Shown one piece after another: positions 6,043 to 13,461 of a stretch of 21,109 nucleotides of DNA. The translations under genes were made by a program, and so were the position numbers. Source of the DNA: an uncultured Fretibacterium sp. (GTDB lineage Bacteria; Synergistota; Synergistia; Synergistales; Aminobacteriaceae); contig NZ_CAUUWA010000041.1 in assembly GCF_963548695.1 (NCBI RefSeq), positions 1 to 21,109 on the forward strand, read 5' to 3'. Position 1 is the first letter of the stretch, and every line of letters starts with the position of its first letter. Under the pieces are notes generated by a model. It was given only the letters and a program-made list of their open reading frames with translations. It was not told the origin of the DNA and did not search any database.

Positions 6043-6615
6043 CTACCGGGACTGCGCTTCCCTTTTCGGTACGTCCGTCCTCGCGAAACGGATCGTCCGG
6101 TCGTATCCCTTGGGCAGGTATTTGTAGGTCAGGATGTAGAAGGCGCTACTGAGACGGTTCAGCACCTTGATGATGTCCGGCCTCTCCACCCCCTCCCGCG
6201 ACTCGAAGGCGCGGCAGGCACAGAGCTCCACCTCCCGGACCAGCGTCCGCAGCAGATTGAGCTCCGCCGCCCACCGCCCCATATCGGGATGGGGCAGGAT
6301 ATGCCCAATCCCGTAAGCGTGCTCCGGGAAATGCGAGCGCGCGTGAATCTCCTCGTCCGTCAGGCCCCACAGGGAGAGTTCGGAGCAGGAAACGTCCCTC
6401 ACCTCGCAGGCCAGGATCTCCCCAACCTTGTCCCGAACCTCCTCCAGGTCCTTCTCGAGCTGCGCACACCCCGCCTCGCGCGCCGCTACCTGTACGCGGA
6501 TGATCGCGGCGTTCAGGCTGTCGAGCCGGCCGCGCAGCTCGATGCGCGGGTGGGTCTTGCCCACGACGGCGGCCCCCAGCAGATGCGTCGTGTGCTCCTG
6601 TTTCACCTCCACCAT
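6043..6615 (-). CDS. EutT-type corrinoid (cob(I)alamin) adenosyltransferase, short form
   Basis: 190 aa. From THLLGAAVVGKTHPR the protein follows EutT of enteric bacteria: LRGRLDSLNA, GLTDEEIHARSHFPEHAYG, ELNLLRTLVREVEL, and RPDIIKVLNRLSSAFYIL near the C-terminus. These enzymes transfer the adenosyl group of ATP to reduced cobalamin, making coenzyme B12 for B12-dependent mutases and lyases. The roughly 90-residue N-terminal part of enteric EutT, which carries its HX11CCXXC metal motif, is missing. I chose the ATG at 6613-6615 because GGAGGAGGGG lies just upstream; an in-frame ATG at 6636 lacks such a site. It lies 75 bases downstream of a zinc-ribbon gene and directly before citG. No ethanolamine genes are nearby. 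Confidence 0.82.
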   Translation of the reverse strand: MVEVKQEHTTHLLGAAVVGKTHPRIELRGRLDSLNAAIIRVQVAAREAGCAQLEKDLEEVRDKVGEILACEVRDVSCSELSLWGLTDEEIHARSHFPEHAYGIGHILPHPDMGRWAAELNLLRTLVREVELCACRAFESREGVERPDIIKVLNRLSSAFYILTYKYLPKGYDRTIRFARTDVPKREAQSR

Positions 6616-6629
6616 GGACGTCCCCTCCT

Positions 6630-6661
6630 CCTTCATAAAAAAGCCCAGCCTTCATAAAAAA
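6630..6661 (-). repeat. 13-bp direct repeat before the adenosyltransferase start
   Basis: TTTTTTATGAAGG occurs twice on the minus strand, at 6649-6661 and 6630-6642, separated by six bases. Each copy contains an ATG and a T6 run. The second copy supplies the beginning of the ribosome site used for the start at 6615. This small duplication creates decoy start codons. Confidence 0.6.
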
Positions 6662-6690
6662 TCAAGCCCGCGCTTCCTTTCAGCGCTTCC

Positions 6691-6870
6691 CTAATGACAG
6701 CCGCAGGAACAGCTTCCGCAGCTCCCACCGCACCCCTTGGAGCCTCTGAGGGACGCTCCCTCCAGCAGAATCAGAGTCTTGCCTCGACACTCGGGACACC
6801 GAAGCGCCCCTCCCTCCTGCTCGAAGACATGGGAACAGGAGGCACACCGAAAGGTCCGTTTCTCCGACAT
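6691..6870 (-). CDS. Small zinc-ribbon protein with Cys-rich tail (59 aa)
   Basis: Begins MSEKRTFRC. Two CxxC knuckles (C9/C12 and C25/C28) with a 12-residue spacer form a zinc ribbon, as in FmdB-like small proteins. The C-terminal 13 residues are almost entirely Gly, Ser and Cys, with C47, C51, C54, C56, C58 and a final His59, a probable second metal site. The ATG at 6868-6870 has GGGGAGG about eight bases upstream and starts 14 bases after the ornithine carbamoyltransferase stop; the stop is TAG at 6691. This supports a real gene despite its size. Function is unknown; metal supply to the neighbouring corrinoid adenosyltransferase, or a redox or regulatory role, are both possible. Confidence 0.75.
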   Translation of the reverse strand: MSEKRTFRCASCSHVFEQEGGALRCPECRGKTLILLEGASLRGSKGCGGSCGSCSCGCH

Positions 6871-6884
6871 TCTTCCCGCCTCCC

Positions 6885-7829
6885 CTACGCGCCAATGGTT
6901 GCGACCATCACGGCCTTGATGGTATGCATCCGGTTTTCGGCCTCGTCGAACACCTTGGAACAGGGGGACTCGAAGACCTCCTCCGTGACCTCGCAGCCCT
7001 TCACCGCCGGCAGGCAATGCAGGAAGATCGTCCTCTCCCTGCCGGTCGCCCTCATCAGATCCCCGTTGACCTGCCATGGGGTCAGCAGCCGGACGCGCGT
7101 CTCCTTCTCCGCTTCCTCGCCCATCGAGACCCAGACATCGGTGTAGACGGCATCGGCCCCCTCGACGGCCCTCCGGGGGTCGTCGACGATTCGGATCTCC
7201 GCACCGCTTCGCTGCGCGGCCGCCCTGCACCGCTCCACCAGTTCGGGGTCGGGGAAGAGCTCCCTCGGGGACCCGATGGTGAAGTTGACCCCCATCTTGG
7301 CGCTGCCGATCATGAGGGCATTCGCCATGTTGTTGCGGCCGTCGCCTACATAGGTGAGGTTCAGGCCCTCGAGACGACCGAAGTTCTCCTGAAGCGTGAG
7401 GAAATCGGCCAGGACCTGCGTGGGATGGTCGACGTCCGTCAGGCCGTTCCACACGGGGACCCCGGCCCACTGGGCCAGCTCCTCGACCATGCTCTGCCGA
7501 AACCCCCGGAACTCGATGCCGTCGAACATCCGTCCCAGCACCCGGGCCGTGTCCTTCACGTCCTCCTTGCCGCCGAGGTGAATGTCGTTCTTGCCCAGAA
7601 ACTCGGGGTGCCCCCCCTCGTCGATGCAGGCGACCGTGAAGGCGCACCGGGTACGGGTCGAGGCCTTCTCGAAAAGAAGCGCCACGTTCTTTCCCGCCAG
7701 GGCGCAGCCCCGGATTCCGGCGCGTTTCTTCGCCTTGAGGTCCGCCGAAAGGCTTAGCAGATAGGCGATTTCCTCGGGCGTAAAATCCATTAAAGTCAAA
7801 AAACTTCTTCCCTTGAGATTGACCGGCAT
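6885..7829 (-). CDS. Ornithine carbamoyltransferase
   Basis: 314 aa. All signatures are present: STRTR (57-61, carbamoyl-phosphate binding), HPTQ (135-138), and FLHCLPA (HCLP at 271-274). The enzyme interconverts ornithine plus carbamoyl phosphate with citrulline plus phosphate. Segments such as LTLMDFTPEEIAYLL and GRMFDGIEFRGF resemble ArcB and enteric ArgF; a catabolic role (citrulline breakdown to carbamoyl phosphate) is plausible in an amino-acid fermenter, but arcA and arcC are not here. I used the ATG at 7827-7829 (MPVNLKGRSF), preceded by AAAGGGGGA, and not the longer upstream frame that runs into ispG. The 82-base spacer from ispG has no clear promoter. It leads a group with the zinc-ribbon, adenosyltransferase and citG genes. 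Confidence 0.95.
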   Translation of the reverse strand: MPVNLKGRSFLTLMDFTPEEIAYLLSLSADLKAKKRAGIRGCALAGKNVALLFEKASTRTRCAFTVACIDEGGHPEFLGKNDIHLGGKEDVKDTARVLGRMFDGIEFRGFRQSMVEELAQWAGVPVWNGLTDVDHPTQVLADFLTLQENFGRLEGLNLTYVGDGRNNMANALMIGSAKMGVNFTIGSPRELFPDPELVERCRAAAQRSGAEIRIVDDPRRAVEGADAVYTDVWVSMGEEAEKETRVRLLTPWQVNGDLMRATGRERTIFLHCLPAVKGCEVTEEVFESPCSKVFDEAENRMHTIKAVMVATIGA

Positions 7830-7911
7830 GCCACGTTCCCCCTTTTTCCAATGTCTCCCCATATCGGCCGTTTTATGTACGGTCCCGATGCCCCACCCCG
7901 CGGCGGGTCCG

Positions 7912-8979
7912 TCATTCGCCCGGTTCGCCGGGGCCGTTCGGGTCCGCTTCCCGGAAGAAGCGCGGCAGGACCTCCGGCAACTCCTCGAAGGGGTATTCGC
8001 CGACCACCCGCCCCTCCCGGAACAGGACCGCGCCGGCCGGGGTCCCGGCAATTCCCAGCCGGGCGTGTTTCGCCTCCTTGGGGCCGTTGACCTCGCACCC
8101 CATGACCGCCACGCTCGTCCCGTCGGGCAGGTCCTTCAGCATCGGCTCGATGAGCGCCACGAGGCGCATGACGTCCGCGCGCCTGCGGCCGCAGGTCGGG
8201 CACGACACCAGGTTCACCCCCCGCGAGCGCAGATGGAGCGCCTTCAGGATCTCGTACCCCACCCGCACCTCACGCTCCGGCCTGTCGGTCAGCGAGACGC
8301 GCAGCGTGTCCCCGACGCCCTGCGCCAGCAGTGAGGCAATGCCGGCCGTGCTCTTGACGATCCCGCCGTCGCCGGGACCGGCCTCCGTCAGGCCGACGTG
8401 CAGGGGGAAATCGGGATACGCCCGGGCGATCAGGAGGTTGGCCCGCACCGTCTCGGGGACGGAGGAGGACTTCGCCGAGAGGATGATGTCCTCGAACCCG
8501 TTCTCCAGCAACAGCTCCGCCTGCTCGCGGACGGCCAGAAAGAGCGCCGCGGCGCGGTCACCCCCCGCCTCCTCGAGCTGCCGCCCCGAGAGGGACCCCC
8601 CGTTGGCCCCGATGCGGATGACGACGCCCGTATCCTTCGCGATCCGTATCATCTCGTTCAGACGCCCCAGCGGCATGTTCCCGGGGTTGATGCGGATGCT
8701 CCGACACCCCGCGTCCATCGCCGCCAGGGCCAGAGCGGGGTCGAAATGGATGTCCGCCATGAGGGGCAGCTCGGTCCGCGGAAGCAGCCAGGCCAGCCCC
8801 TCCGCGTCGGATGCCGTCGGCAGAGCCACACGGGCCAGCTCGCACCCCTCCTCAAGGAGACTCCGGCACTGATCGAGACAGGCCCCGCGGTCGGAGAGGG
8901 GAACCTTCAGCATGCTCTCCACCCGAACCGGGGCCCCGCCCCCGACCGTCAGGGGCCCTATCTCGACCTGGCGCCTCAT
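7912..8979 (-). CDS. ispG: 4-hydroxy-3-methylbut-2-en-1-yl diphosphate synthase (IspG/GcpE)
   Basis: 355 aa, the short bacterial form. IspG reduces methylerythritol cyclodiphosphate to HMBPP, the sixth step of the MEP isoprenoid pathway, with a 4Fe-4S cluster. The three cluster cysteines (C260 and C263 in SCPTCGR, C295 in MGCEVNGPKEA) and the nearby Glu302 ligand are all present. The TIM-barrel N-domain shows LPLMADIHFD (71-80) and IRINPGNM (95-102). The ATG overlaps the rseP stop (ATGA). The same transcription unit contains dxr and uppS, so three steps of undecaprenyl-phosphate supply are grouped here. The C-terminus ends in a Gly/Pro-rich tail. Confidence 0.97.
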   Translation of the reverse strand: MRRQVEIGPLTVGGGAPVRVESMLKVPLSDRGACLDQCRSLLEEGCELARVALPTASDAEGLAWLLPRTELPLMADIHFDPALALAAMDAGCRSIRINPGNMPLGRLNEMIRIAKDTGVVIRIGANGGSLSGRQLEEAGGDRAAALFLAVREQAELLLENGFEDIILSAKSSSVPETVRANLLIARAYPDFPLHVGLTEAGPGDGGIVKSTAGIASLLAQGVGDTLRVSLTDRPEREVRVGYEILKALHLRSRGVNLVSCPTCGRRRADVMRLVALIEPMLKDLPDGTSVAVMGCEVNGPKEAKHARLGIAGTPAGAVLFREGRVVGEYPFEELPEVLPRFFREADPNGPGEPGE

Positions 8980-10016
8980 CGCGTCCAGAAGAGGTTGTAG
9001 ACGTCCCGCCAGGTGACGAAGACCATCAGGGTGATCAGCAGGGCAAAGCCCGTCATGTGAATCCAGTTCTCCACGCGCTCCGGAAGCCTGCGTCGGAACA
9101 CCATCTCCAGCAGGACGAAGAGGATGCGCCCACCGTCGAGGGCGGGGATGGGGAAGAGGTTGAGCAGCCCCAGGTTCAGGCTGATCAGGGCCAGGAAGGT
9201 CACGAAGCTCCAGAGCCCTTCCCTCAAGGCCCGCCCGGACATCGAGGCGATGCCGATGGGGCCGGTGACGTCCACCTCCTGGCGTTGCGTCACCCAGTCC
9301 CAGACCCCCTTGAGCATGAGCTTCGACATCCTCCAGGTGTACCCCGCGGCGTTCTGCAGGGCCTGTCCGGGGGAATAACGCAGAAGCGCGGGTGTGACCC
9401 CCAGCATGGGGTGTCCATACTCCGCGTTGTCGGGGATGGGCGTCGTCACGGTCAGGGTACGGTCGCCGCGCTGGATCTCGAGGCGGACATCCCCCTTGAC
9501 CGCGGCCTCCCTCAGCGCCTCGGACATCTCACGCCAATGGGCGACGGACCTGCCGTTCACCGCCACAACGCGGTCCCCGACCTCGAGGCCCGCCCGCTGC
9601 GCGGGGAACCCCTCCATCAGGGTCCCGATCTTCGTGTCCTCCATGTTCATGACCCCATGCCCGCAGAGGAACACCGCCGTCAGCAGGAAGGCCAGCAGAA
9701 CGTTGAAGAGGGACCCGTCCAGCAGGATCAGGAAGCGCTTCCAGGCGGGCTGCTCGTTGAACCCCATACCCGGAAGCACCGTCTCCTCACCGGACTCCTC
9801 CCCCATCCCGGCCAGCCGGCAGGAACCTCCGACCGGAAAAAGCCGCCAGGACCAAAGCTCTCCCTTCCGCTCGAACTGCCTGACCACGGGCCCCATGCCG
9901 AAGGCGAACTCGTGCACCTGCACCCCCAGGAGGCGCGCCGTGATGTAGTGCCCGAACTCGTGGACCAGCACGCAGATGGCAATAACGATTATGAACGCAA
10001 TAATACTTGTCAGCAT
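8976..10016 (-). CDS. rseP: RIP (site-2) zinc metalloprotease RseP
   Basis: 346 aa inner-membrane protease. HEFGH (19-23) in the first membrane helix gives the zinc ligands and catalytic Glu; LNLFPIPALDGGRI near residue 290 supplies the third ligand Asp (LDG motif). One PDZ-like domain lies around 120-200 (GLEVGDRVVAVNGRSV). In relatives it cleaves anti-sigma factors and remnant signal peptides within the membrane. The usual AGPxxN loop reads DGSLFN here: the GxxxN spacing is kept but the Ala and Pro are changed. The ATG follows AAGGAGG by about 10 bases, 97 bases downstream of dxr with a strong hairpin between, unlike the overlapping junctions elsewhere in the chain. Confidence 0.95.
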   Translation of the reverse strand: MLTSIIAFIIVIAICVLVHEFGHYITARLLGVQVHEFAFGMGPVVRQFERKGELWSWRLFPVGGSCRLAGMGEESGEETVLPGMGFNEQPAWKRFLILLDGSLFNVLLAFLLTAVFLCGHGVMNMEDTKIGTLMEGFPAQRAGLEVGDRVVAVNGRSVAHWREMSEALREAAVKGDVRLEIQRGDRTLTVTTPIPDNAEYGHPMLGVTPALLRYSPGQALQNAAGYTWRMSKLMLKGVWDWVTQRQEVDVTGPIGIASMSGRALREGLWSFVTFLALISLNLGLLNLFPIPALDGGRILFVLLEMVFRRRLPERVENWIHMTGFALLITLMVFVTWRDVYNLFWTR

Positions 10017-10061
10017 CGAATCGATTTCCTCCTTGCTTCCCTAAAAACTTCCCTGGACCCA

Positions 10062-10083
10062 CCCAAGGGACTCGTCCCTTGGG
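10062..10083 (-). promoter_or_regulatory. Strong intercistronic hairpin between dxr and rseP
   Basis: CCCAAGGGA and TCCCTTGGG form a perfect 9-bp stem closed by a four-base loop. On the minus strand a T5 run comes about 14 bases later, too far for a standard terminator. It could give partial attenuation or protect or process the mRNA between dxr and rseP. Confidence 0.5.
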
Positions 10084-10113
10084 AATCCCATTCGATATTC
10101 GTCCGCGCTCCCC

Positions 10114-11274
10114 TCACCCTTCCCACGAGCCGCAGACGGCGGCGCAGTGCCGCCCGGCCCATTCCATGGCCGCGAGCGCGTCCTCAAGGGTTTGGGGGAC
10201 CGGGAGCGTACAGGCCCCCATCGTCTCCTCCACGGCCCGTGCGATGGCCGTAAAACCCAACCGCCCCGAGAGAAACCGCTCCACGGCCACCTCGTCCGCC
10301 CCGACCAGCACGGCGGGGAACGGCCCCCTTCGCTCCATCGCCTCCCGCGCCAGCCTCAGGGCGGGAAAGCGCTCCGGGTCCGGCTCCTCGAAGGCGATCG
10401 TGCGGGGGGCAACCACGGGCCGTTCAAGTCCCCCGCAGGGGAAACGGCGCTCCGGCCAGAAGAGACAGGACGATGCCGGAAGCCGCATGTCCGGCGCACC
10501 GGCGAGCATCTTGACGCTGCCGTCCTCGAACTCCGCAAGGGCGTGAACGAAGGACCCCGGAGAGACCACGGCGTCCACCTGATGGGGCTCCAGGCCGAAG
10601 AGCGTCATCGCCTCGATCAGCTCGATCCCCTTGTTCATCAGGGTGGCGCTGTCGACCGTGATCTTCGCCCCCATGGACCATACGGGATGGCGGAGCGCCA
10701 TATCGGGCGTGACCGTCTCCAGCTCCGACGCCGTCCAGGTCCGAAAAGGGCCGCCCGAGGCCGTCAGGAGGACACGCCGCACGGGGGCGGACTCGCCGTG
10801 CAGGCACTGCCACACCGCGTTGTGCTCGCTGTCCAGGGGGCGCAGCTGATCCCTCGTCCGCACCAGGGGCATCACCCACGGCCCCGCGACGACGATGCTC
10901 TCCTTGTTCGCCAGGGAGACCTCCTTCCCCGCGCGCAGGGCAGCCTGTAGGGCCGGGATGGCCGCGGTCCCGGAGGACGCGAAGACCACGTGGTCCACCG
11001 ACGAGTCCTCCGCCACGGCAATCAGGCCCCCGGAGCCCCGGAGCTTTTTTGACCCCGGTCCCTCCGCTCCAAAACCGGGCGGCGCGTCGTGGACGCAGAG
11101 CATTGTAACACCGAACTCCGCCGCCAACGCCGTCAGTTTTTCGGAGGGCGACCGCGCGGCGAGGGCACGGACCTCGAGCGCGTCGGGGTGGGCGCGGCAC
11201 ACGTCCAGGACGGACGACCCCACGCTGCCCGTCGCCCCGATGACCGCAATACGCTTCCGTCCCGGCCCCATCAT
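10114..11274 (-). CDS. dxr: 1-deoxy-D-xylulose 5-phosphate reductoisomerase
   Basis: 386 aa. DXR makes MEP from DXP with NADPH and a divalent metal, the first committed step of the MEP pathway and the target of fosmidomycin. NADPH-binding GATGSVG is at 13-19. LANKES, DSEHNA, TASGGPFR and ITVDSATLMNKGIELIEA carry the metal and substrate residues, including the Asn-Lys-x3-Glu group. Two segments are atypical: the VxPQSxxHxxV motif reads VSPGSFVHAL, and the late NAANEVAV reads VGADEVAV. The start is one of two adjacent ATGs (11272-11274 or 11269-11271) overlapping the cdsA stop. The gene ends before a 97-base spacer with a strong hairpin. Confidence 0.96.
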   Translation of the reverse strand: MMGPGRKRIAVIGATGSVGSSVLDVCRAHPDALEVRALAARSPSEKLTALAAEFGVTMLCVHDAPPGFGAEGPGSKKLRGSGGLIAVAEDSSVDHVVFASSGTAAIPALQAALRAGKEVSLANKESIVVAGPWVMPLVRTRDQLRPLDSEHNAVWQCLHGESAPVRRVLLTASGGPFRTWTASELETVTPDMALRHPVWSMGAKITVDSATLMNKGIELIEAMTLFGLEPHQVDAVVSPGSFVHALAEFEDGSVKMLAGAPDMRLPASSCLFWPERRFPCGGLERPVVAPRTIAFEEPDPERFPALRLAREAMERRGPFPAVLVGADEVAVERFLSGRLGFTAIARAVEETMGACTLPVPQTLEDALAAMEWAGRHCAAVCGSWEG

Positions 11275-12092
11275 GTCAGGACGATCCCAAAGAGCAGGTA
11301 GGTCAGGAGCCCGTTGATCAGGATGCTGTCGAAGCGGTCCAGGACCCCACCGTGTCCGGGGATGAGACGGCCGGAGTCCTTCTCGTCGAGCTCACGCTTG
11401 AGGAGGGACTCGGCCAGGTCCCCCATCTGACCGGCAAGCCCGCAGACCAGGCCGATCAGGAAAAGGGGGTAGGGCGGCTGCTCCAGGACGTAGATGACGA
11501 TGGCGGCCATCAGGAAGCTGCCCAGGAAACCGCCGATGAATCCCTCCCAGGTCTTCTTTGGACTGACGTGCTCGCAGAGCTTGTTCCGCCCCCACCGCGC
11601 GCCGATCAGGTAGGCCATGACGTCGCAGCCCCACGTGCTGGCAAAGAGGGACACGAGGACGAGGTTCCCCGTGGGGAGGCCCCGCAGCAGCACGATGCAG
11701 GTCCAGGGCATGACGATGAAGAGCACCCCGGACAGGGTCCCCCCCACGTTCCCGACCGCGAAACTCTGTCCCGTCATCTGGCGGCGCAGGATCTCGACCA
11801 TGAAGATGGCATAGGTGCTCAGGGACAGGATCAGGGCGATCGAGACCGGCCGGACCCCCTCGGCGGACGAGAGGAGCACGGCAAGGGAGCAGATGTAGCC
11901 TATTCCGCGCGAGAGCCTCACCTGCTTGCCGAGCAAGCGGTAATATTCCCCCAGCGAGACGAGGGCAAGCGCGGACACGACGCAGAGCCAGGCCGTTCCC
12001 CCCAGGTAGATGCCGCCGATGATCCCCAGGACGATGACGGCGCCGCTCAACGTACGCTGAAGGAGTTCGCGGCTAGGACTTGAGTCCGCCAT
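11271..12092 (-). CDS. cdsA: Phosphatidate cytidylyltransferase (CDP-diglyceride synthase)
   Basis: 273 aa integral membrane enzyme that makes CDP-diacylglycerol from phosphatidate and CTP, the branch point of phospholipid synthesis. The C-terminal family signature is intact: S-LLKR-ELDE-KD-S-GRL-I-PGHGG-VLDRFD at about 229-255. At least six hydrophobic segments are visible, starting with LSGAVIVLGIIGGIYLG, and KKTWEGFIGGFLGS marks the cytoplasmic loop. I chose the ATG at 12090-12092 (MADSSPSREL) because GGGAGAGG lies just upstream; it overlaps the uppS end by 20 bases. An in-frame start at 12122 would add ten residues. Confidence 0.95.
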   Translation of the reverse strand: MADSSPSRELLQRTLSGAVIVLGIIGGIYLGGTAWLCVVSALALVSLGEYYRLLGKQVRLSRGIGYICSLAVLLSSAEGVRPVSIALILSLSTYAIFMVEILRRQMTGQSFAVGNVGGTLSGVLFIVMPWTCIVLLRGLPTGNLVLVSLFASTWGCDVMAYLIGARWGRNKLCEHVSPKKTWEGFIGGFLGSFLMAAIVIYVLEQPPYPLFLIGLVCGLAGQMGDLAESLLKRELDEKDSGRLIPGHGGVLDRFDSILINGLLTYLLFGIVLT

Positions 12093-12789
12093 AGCGCCTC
12101 TCCCGCCCGGCATAATTCTCAAGGGCCGCGTCGAGGGCGGCCTCGTCGAAATCGGGCCAGTGGATGTCCGTGAAGTAGAACTCGCTGTAGGCCGCCTCCC
12201 ACAGCCAGAAGTTGCTGAGGCGGAGCTCGCCGCTCGTCCGGACGATCAGGTCCGGGTCCGGGACGTCCGGCAGGTAGAAGAAGCGCCGCAGGTCGGCCTC
12301 CAGGACGGGGCCGGAGTGGCCGCTCGCCACGAGCGCATTGACGGCGTCCAGCACCTCGGCACGCCCGCCGTAGTTCAGGCACAGGATGAAGTCGATTGTC
12401 GTCTCCTCCTTGGTACGCTCCTCGGCGTAGCGCATCATCTCCAGAAGGTCCGCGGGAATGTTGTCGCGCCGCCCCGCGAAACGGATGCGCCCGCCCTCCG
12501 CCCTGATCGCGTCGACCTTACGGCGGATGTAGTAGCGGAAGAGGCTCATCAGACCGTCGACCTCCATCTTAGGCCGGTTCCAGTTCTCGGTCGAGAAAGC
12601 GTAGACCGAGAAATAGCGGATTCCCCGGCGCTTCACGAGGCGGACCATCTCCTCGAGCTTCCTCAGGCCGGCACGGTGCCCCATGAGGCGGGGCAGCCCC
12701 CTCCGCTTGGCCCACCTTCCGTTTCCGTCGAGGATGATTGCCAGATGATCGGGCGCCGTCTTCGGCGCCGACTTCGACTCCGTCTTCAT
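12073..12789 (-). CDS. uppS: Isoprenyl transferase / undecaprenyl diphosphate synthase
   Basis: 238 aa, standard cis-prenyltransferase length. DGNGRWA (21-27) holds the catalytic Asp and phosphate-binding residues; FSTENWNRP, LIVRTSGELRLSNF and the terminal WPDFDEAALDAAL region complete the five family blocks. It extends farnesyl diphosphate with isopentenyl diphosphate to the C55 lipid that carries peptidoglycan and polysaccharide precursors. The frame stays open far upstream through the UDG gene, but the family N-terminus and the ATGA overlap with the UDG stop fix the start at 12789. A GC-rich 6-bp inverted repeat (12752-12757 with 12764-12769) lies early in the coding region, about 20 bases after the start. 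Confidence 0.96.
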   Translation of the reverse strand: MKTESKSAPKTAPDHLAIILDGNGRWAKRRGLPRLMGHRAGLRKLEEMVRLVKRRGIRYFSVYAFSTENWNRPKMEVDGLMSLFRYYIRRKVDAIRAEGGRIRFAGRRDNIPADLLEMMRYAEERTKEETTIDFILCLNYGGRAEVLDAVNALVASGHSGPVLEADLRRFFYLPDVPDPDLIVRTSGELRLSNFWLWEAAYSEFYFTDIHWPDFDEAALDAALENYAGRERRYGGLKS

Positions 12790-13442
12790 GGTTGCTCGGC
12801 GTTCTCCTTCCTTGTCTCGTCCAGCCTTATCTCGTCCAGGCGGGCCTTCAGCTTCCGGACGTCCTGCCACGTGAGGTCCTTCGGGCTGCCCTTCTGCCGG
12901 GAGTCGTTGCGCAGAAGGTAGCTGGGGTGGAACATGGGCATGACCTCGATTCCCCGCCATTCGAACCAGCGCCCGCGAAGGGCGGTGATCCCCTCGGAGG
13001 TCTTGAGTATCCAGCGCATCGGCGTATTGCCCAAGCACACGAGGATGCGCGGCCGGATCAGGAGGAGCTGCGCCTCCAGAAAATCCCCGCACCGCATCAT
13101 CTCCTCCTGGGTGGGCACACGGTTGTTCGGAGGACGGCACTTCACCACGTTGGTGATGAAGACCGACTCCCGGTCTATCCCCGCCGCGGTGAGGATCTGG
13201 GTGAGGAGCTGGCCGGCCCTTCCCACGAAGGCCAGTCCCTCCCGGTCCTCGTCGGCTCCGGGCCCCTCCCCGACGAAGACGAGCGACGTCCGTGTCGTCC
13301 CCTGGCCGAAGACCGTGCGCGTACGGGTCCCGCAGAGCCCGCAGCGGTCGCACGTCTCGACCCGGGACCGCAGCTCGTCCCAGGCCACCGCCCGCCGGTC
13401 CGTGGGGACATGCTGCGCGTCCCTCATCTCGTCCGCGCCCAT
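12786..13442 (-). CDS. Uracil-DNA glycosylase, family 4 (4Fe-4S type)
   Basis: 218 aa. Family 4 features: four probable Fe-S ligands C31, C34, C102 and C118 (spacing CxxC, then C-x15-C), VFVGEGPGADED (56-66, active-site motif A) and MFHPSYLLR (170-178, motif B). CRPPNNRVPTQEE joins the third cysteine to the fourth. The enzyme removes uracil from DNA after cytosine deamination. I prefer the ATG at 13440-13442 because GGAGGAAGGGG sits just upstream; an in-frame ATG at 13478, inside the preceding gene, has no such site. It is embedded in the envelope and isoprenoid chain between the P-loop/Asp23-like gene and uppS, with its stop overlapping the uppS start. Confidence 0.94.
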   Translation of the reverse strand: MGADEMRDAQHVPTDRRAVAWDELRSRVETCDRCGLCGTRTRTVFGQGTTRTSLVFVGEGPGADEDREGLAFVGRAGQLLTQILTAAGIDRESVFITNVVKCRPPNNRVPTQEEMMRCGDFLEAQLLLIRPRILVCLGNTPMRWILKTSEGITALRGRWFEWRGIEVMPMFHPSYLLRNDSRQKGSPKDLTWQDVRKLKARLDEIRLDETRKENAEQP

Positions 13443-13461
13443 CCGATCCCCTTCCTCCGAA

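Noticed and set aside
8811..10253. 480-aa plus-strand open frame
   Set aside because: Antisense to rseP and the ends of ispG and dxr; low-complexity Pro/Gln/His-rich product.
12752..12769. GGCGCC inverted repeat near the uppS start as a regulatory hairpin
   Set aside because: Lies in coding sequence rich in GC; it may weaken initiation but nothing else supports a regulatory role.
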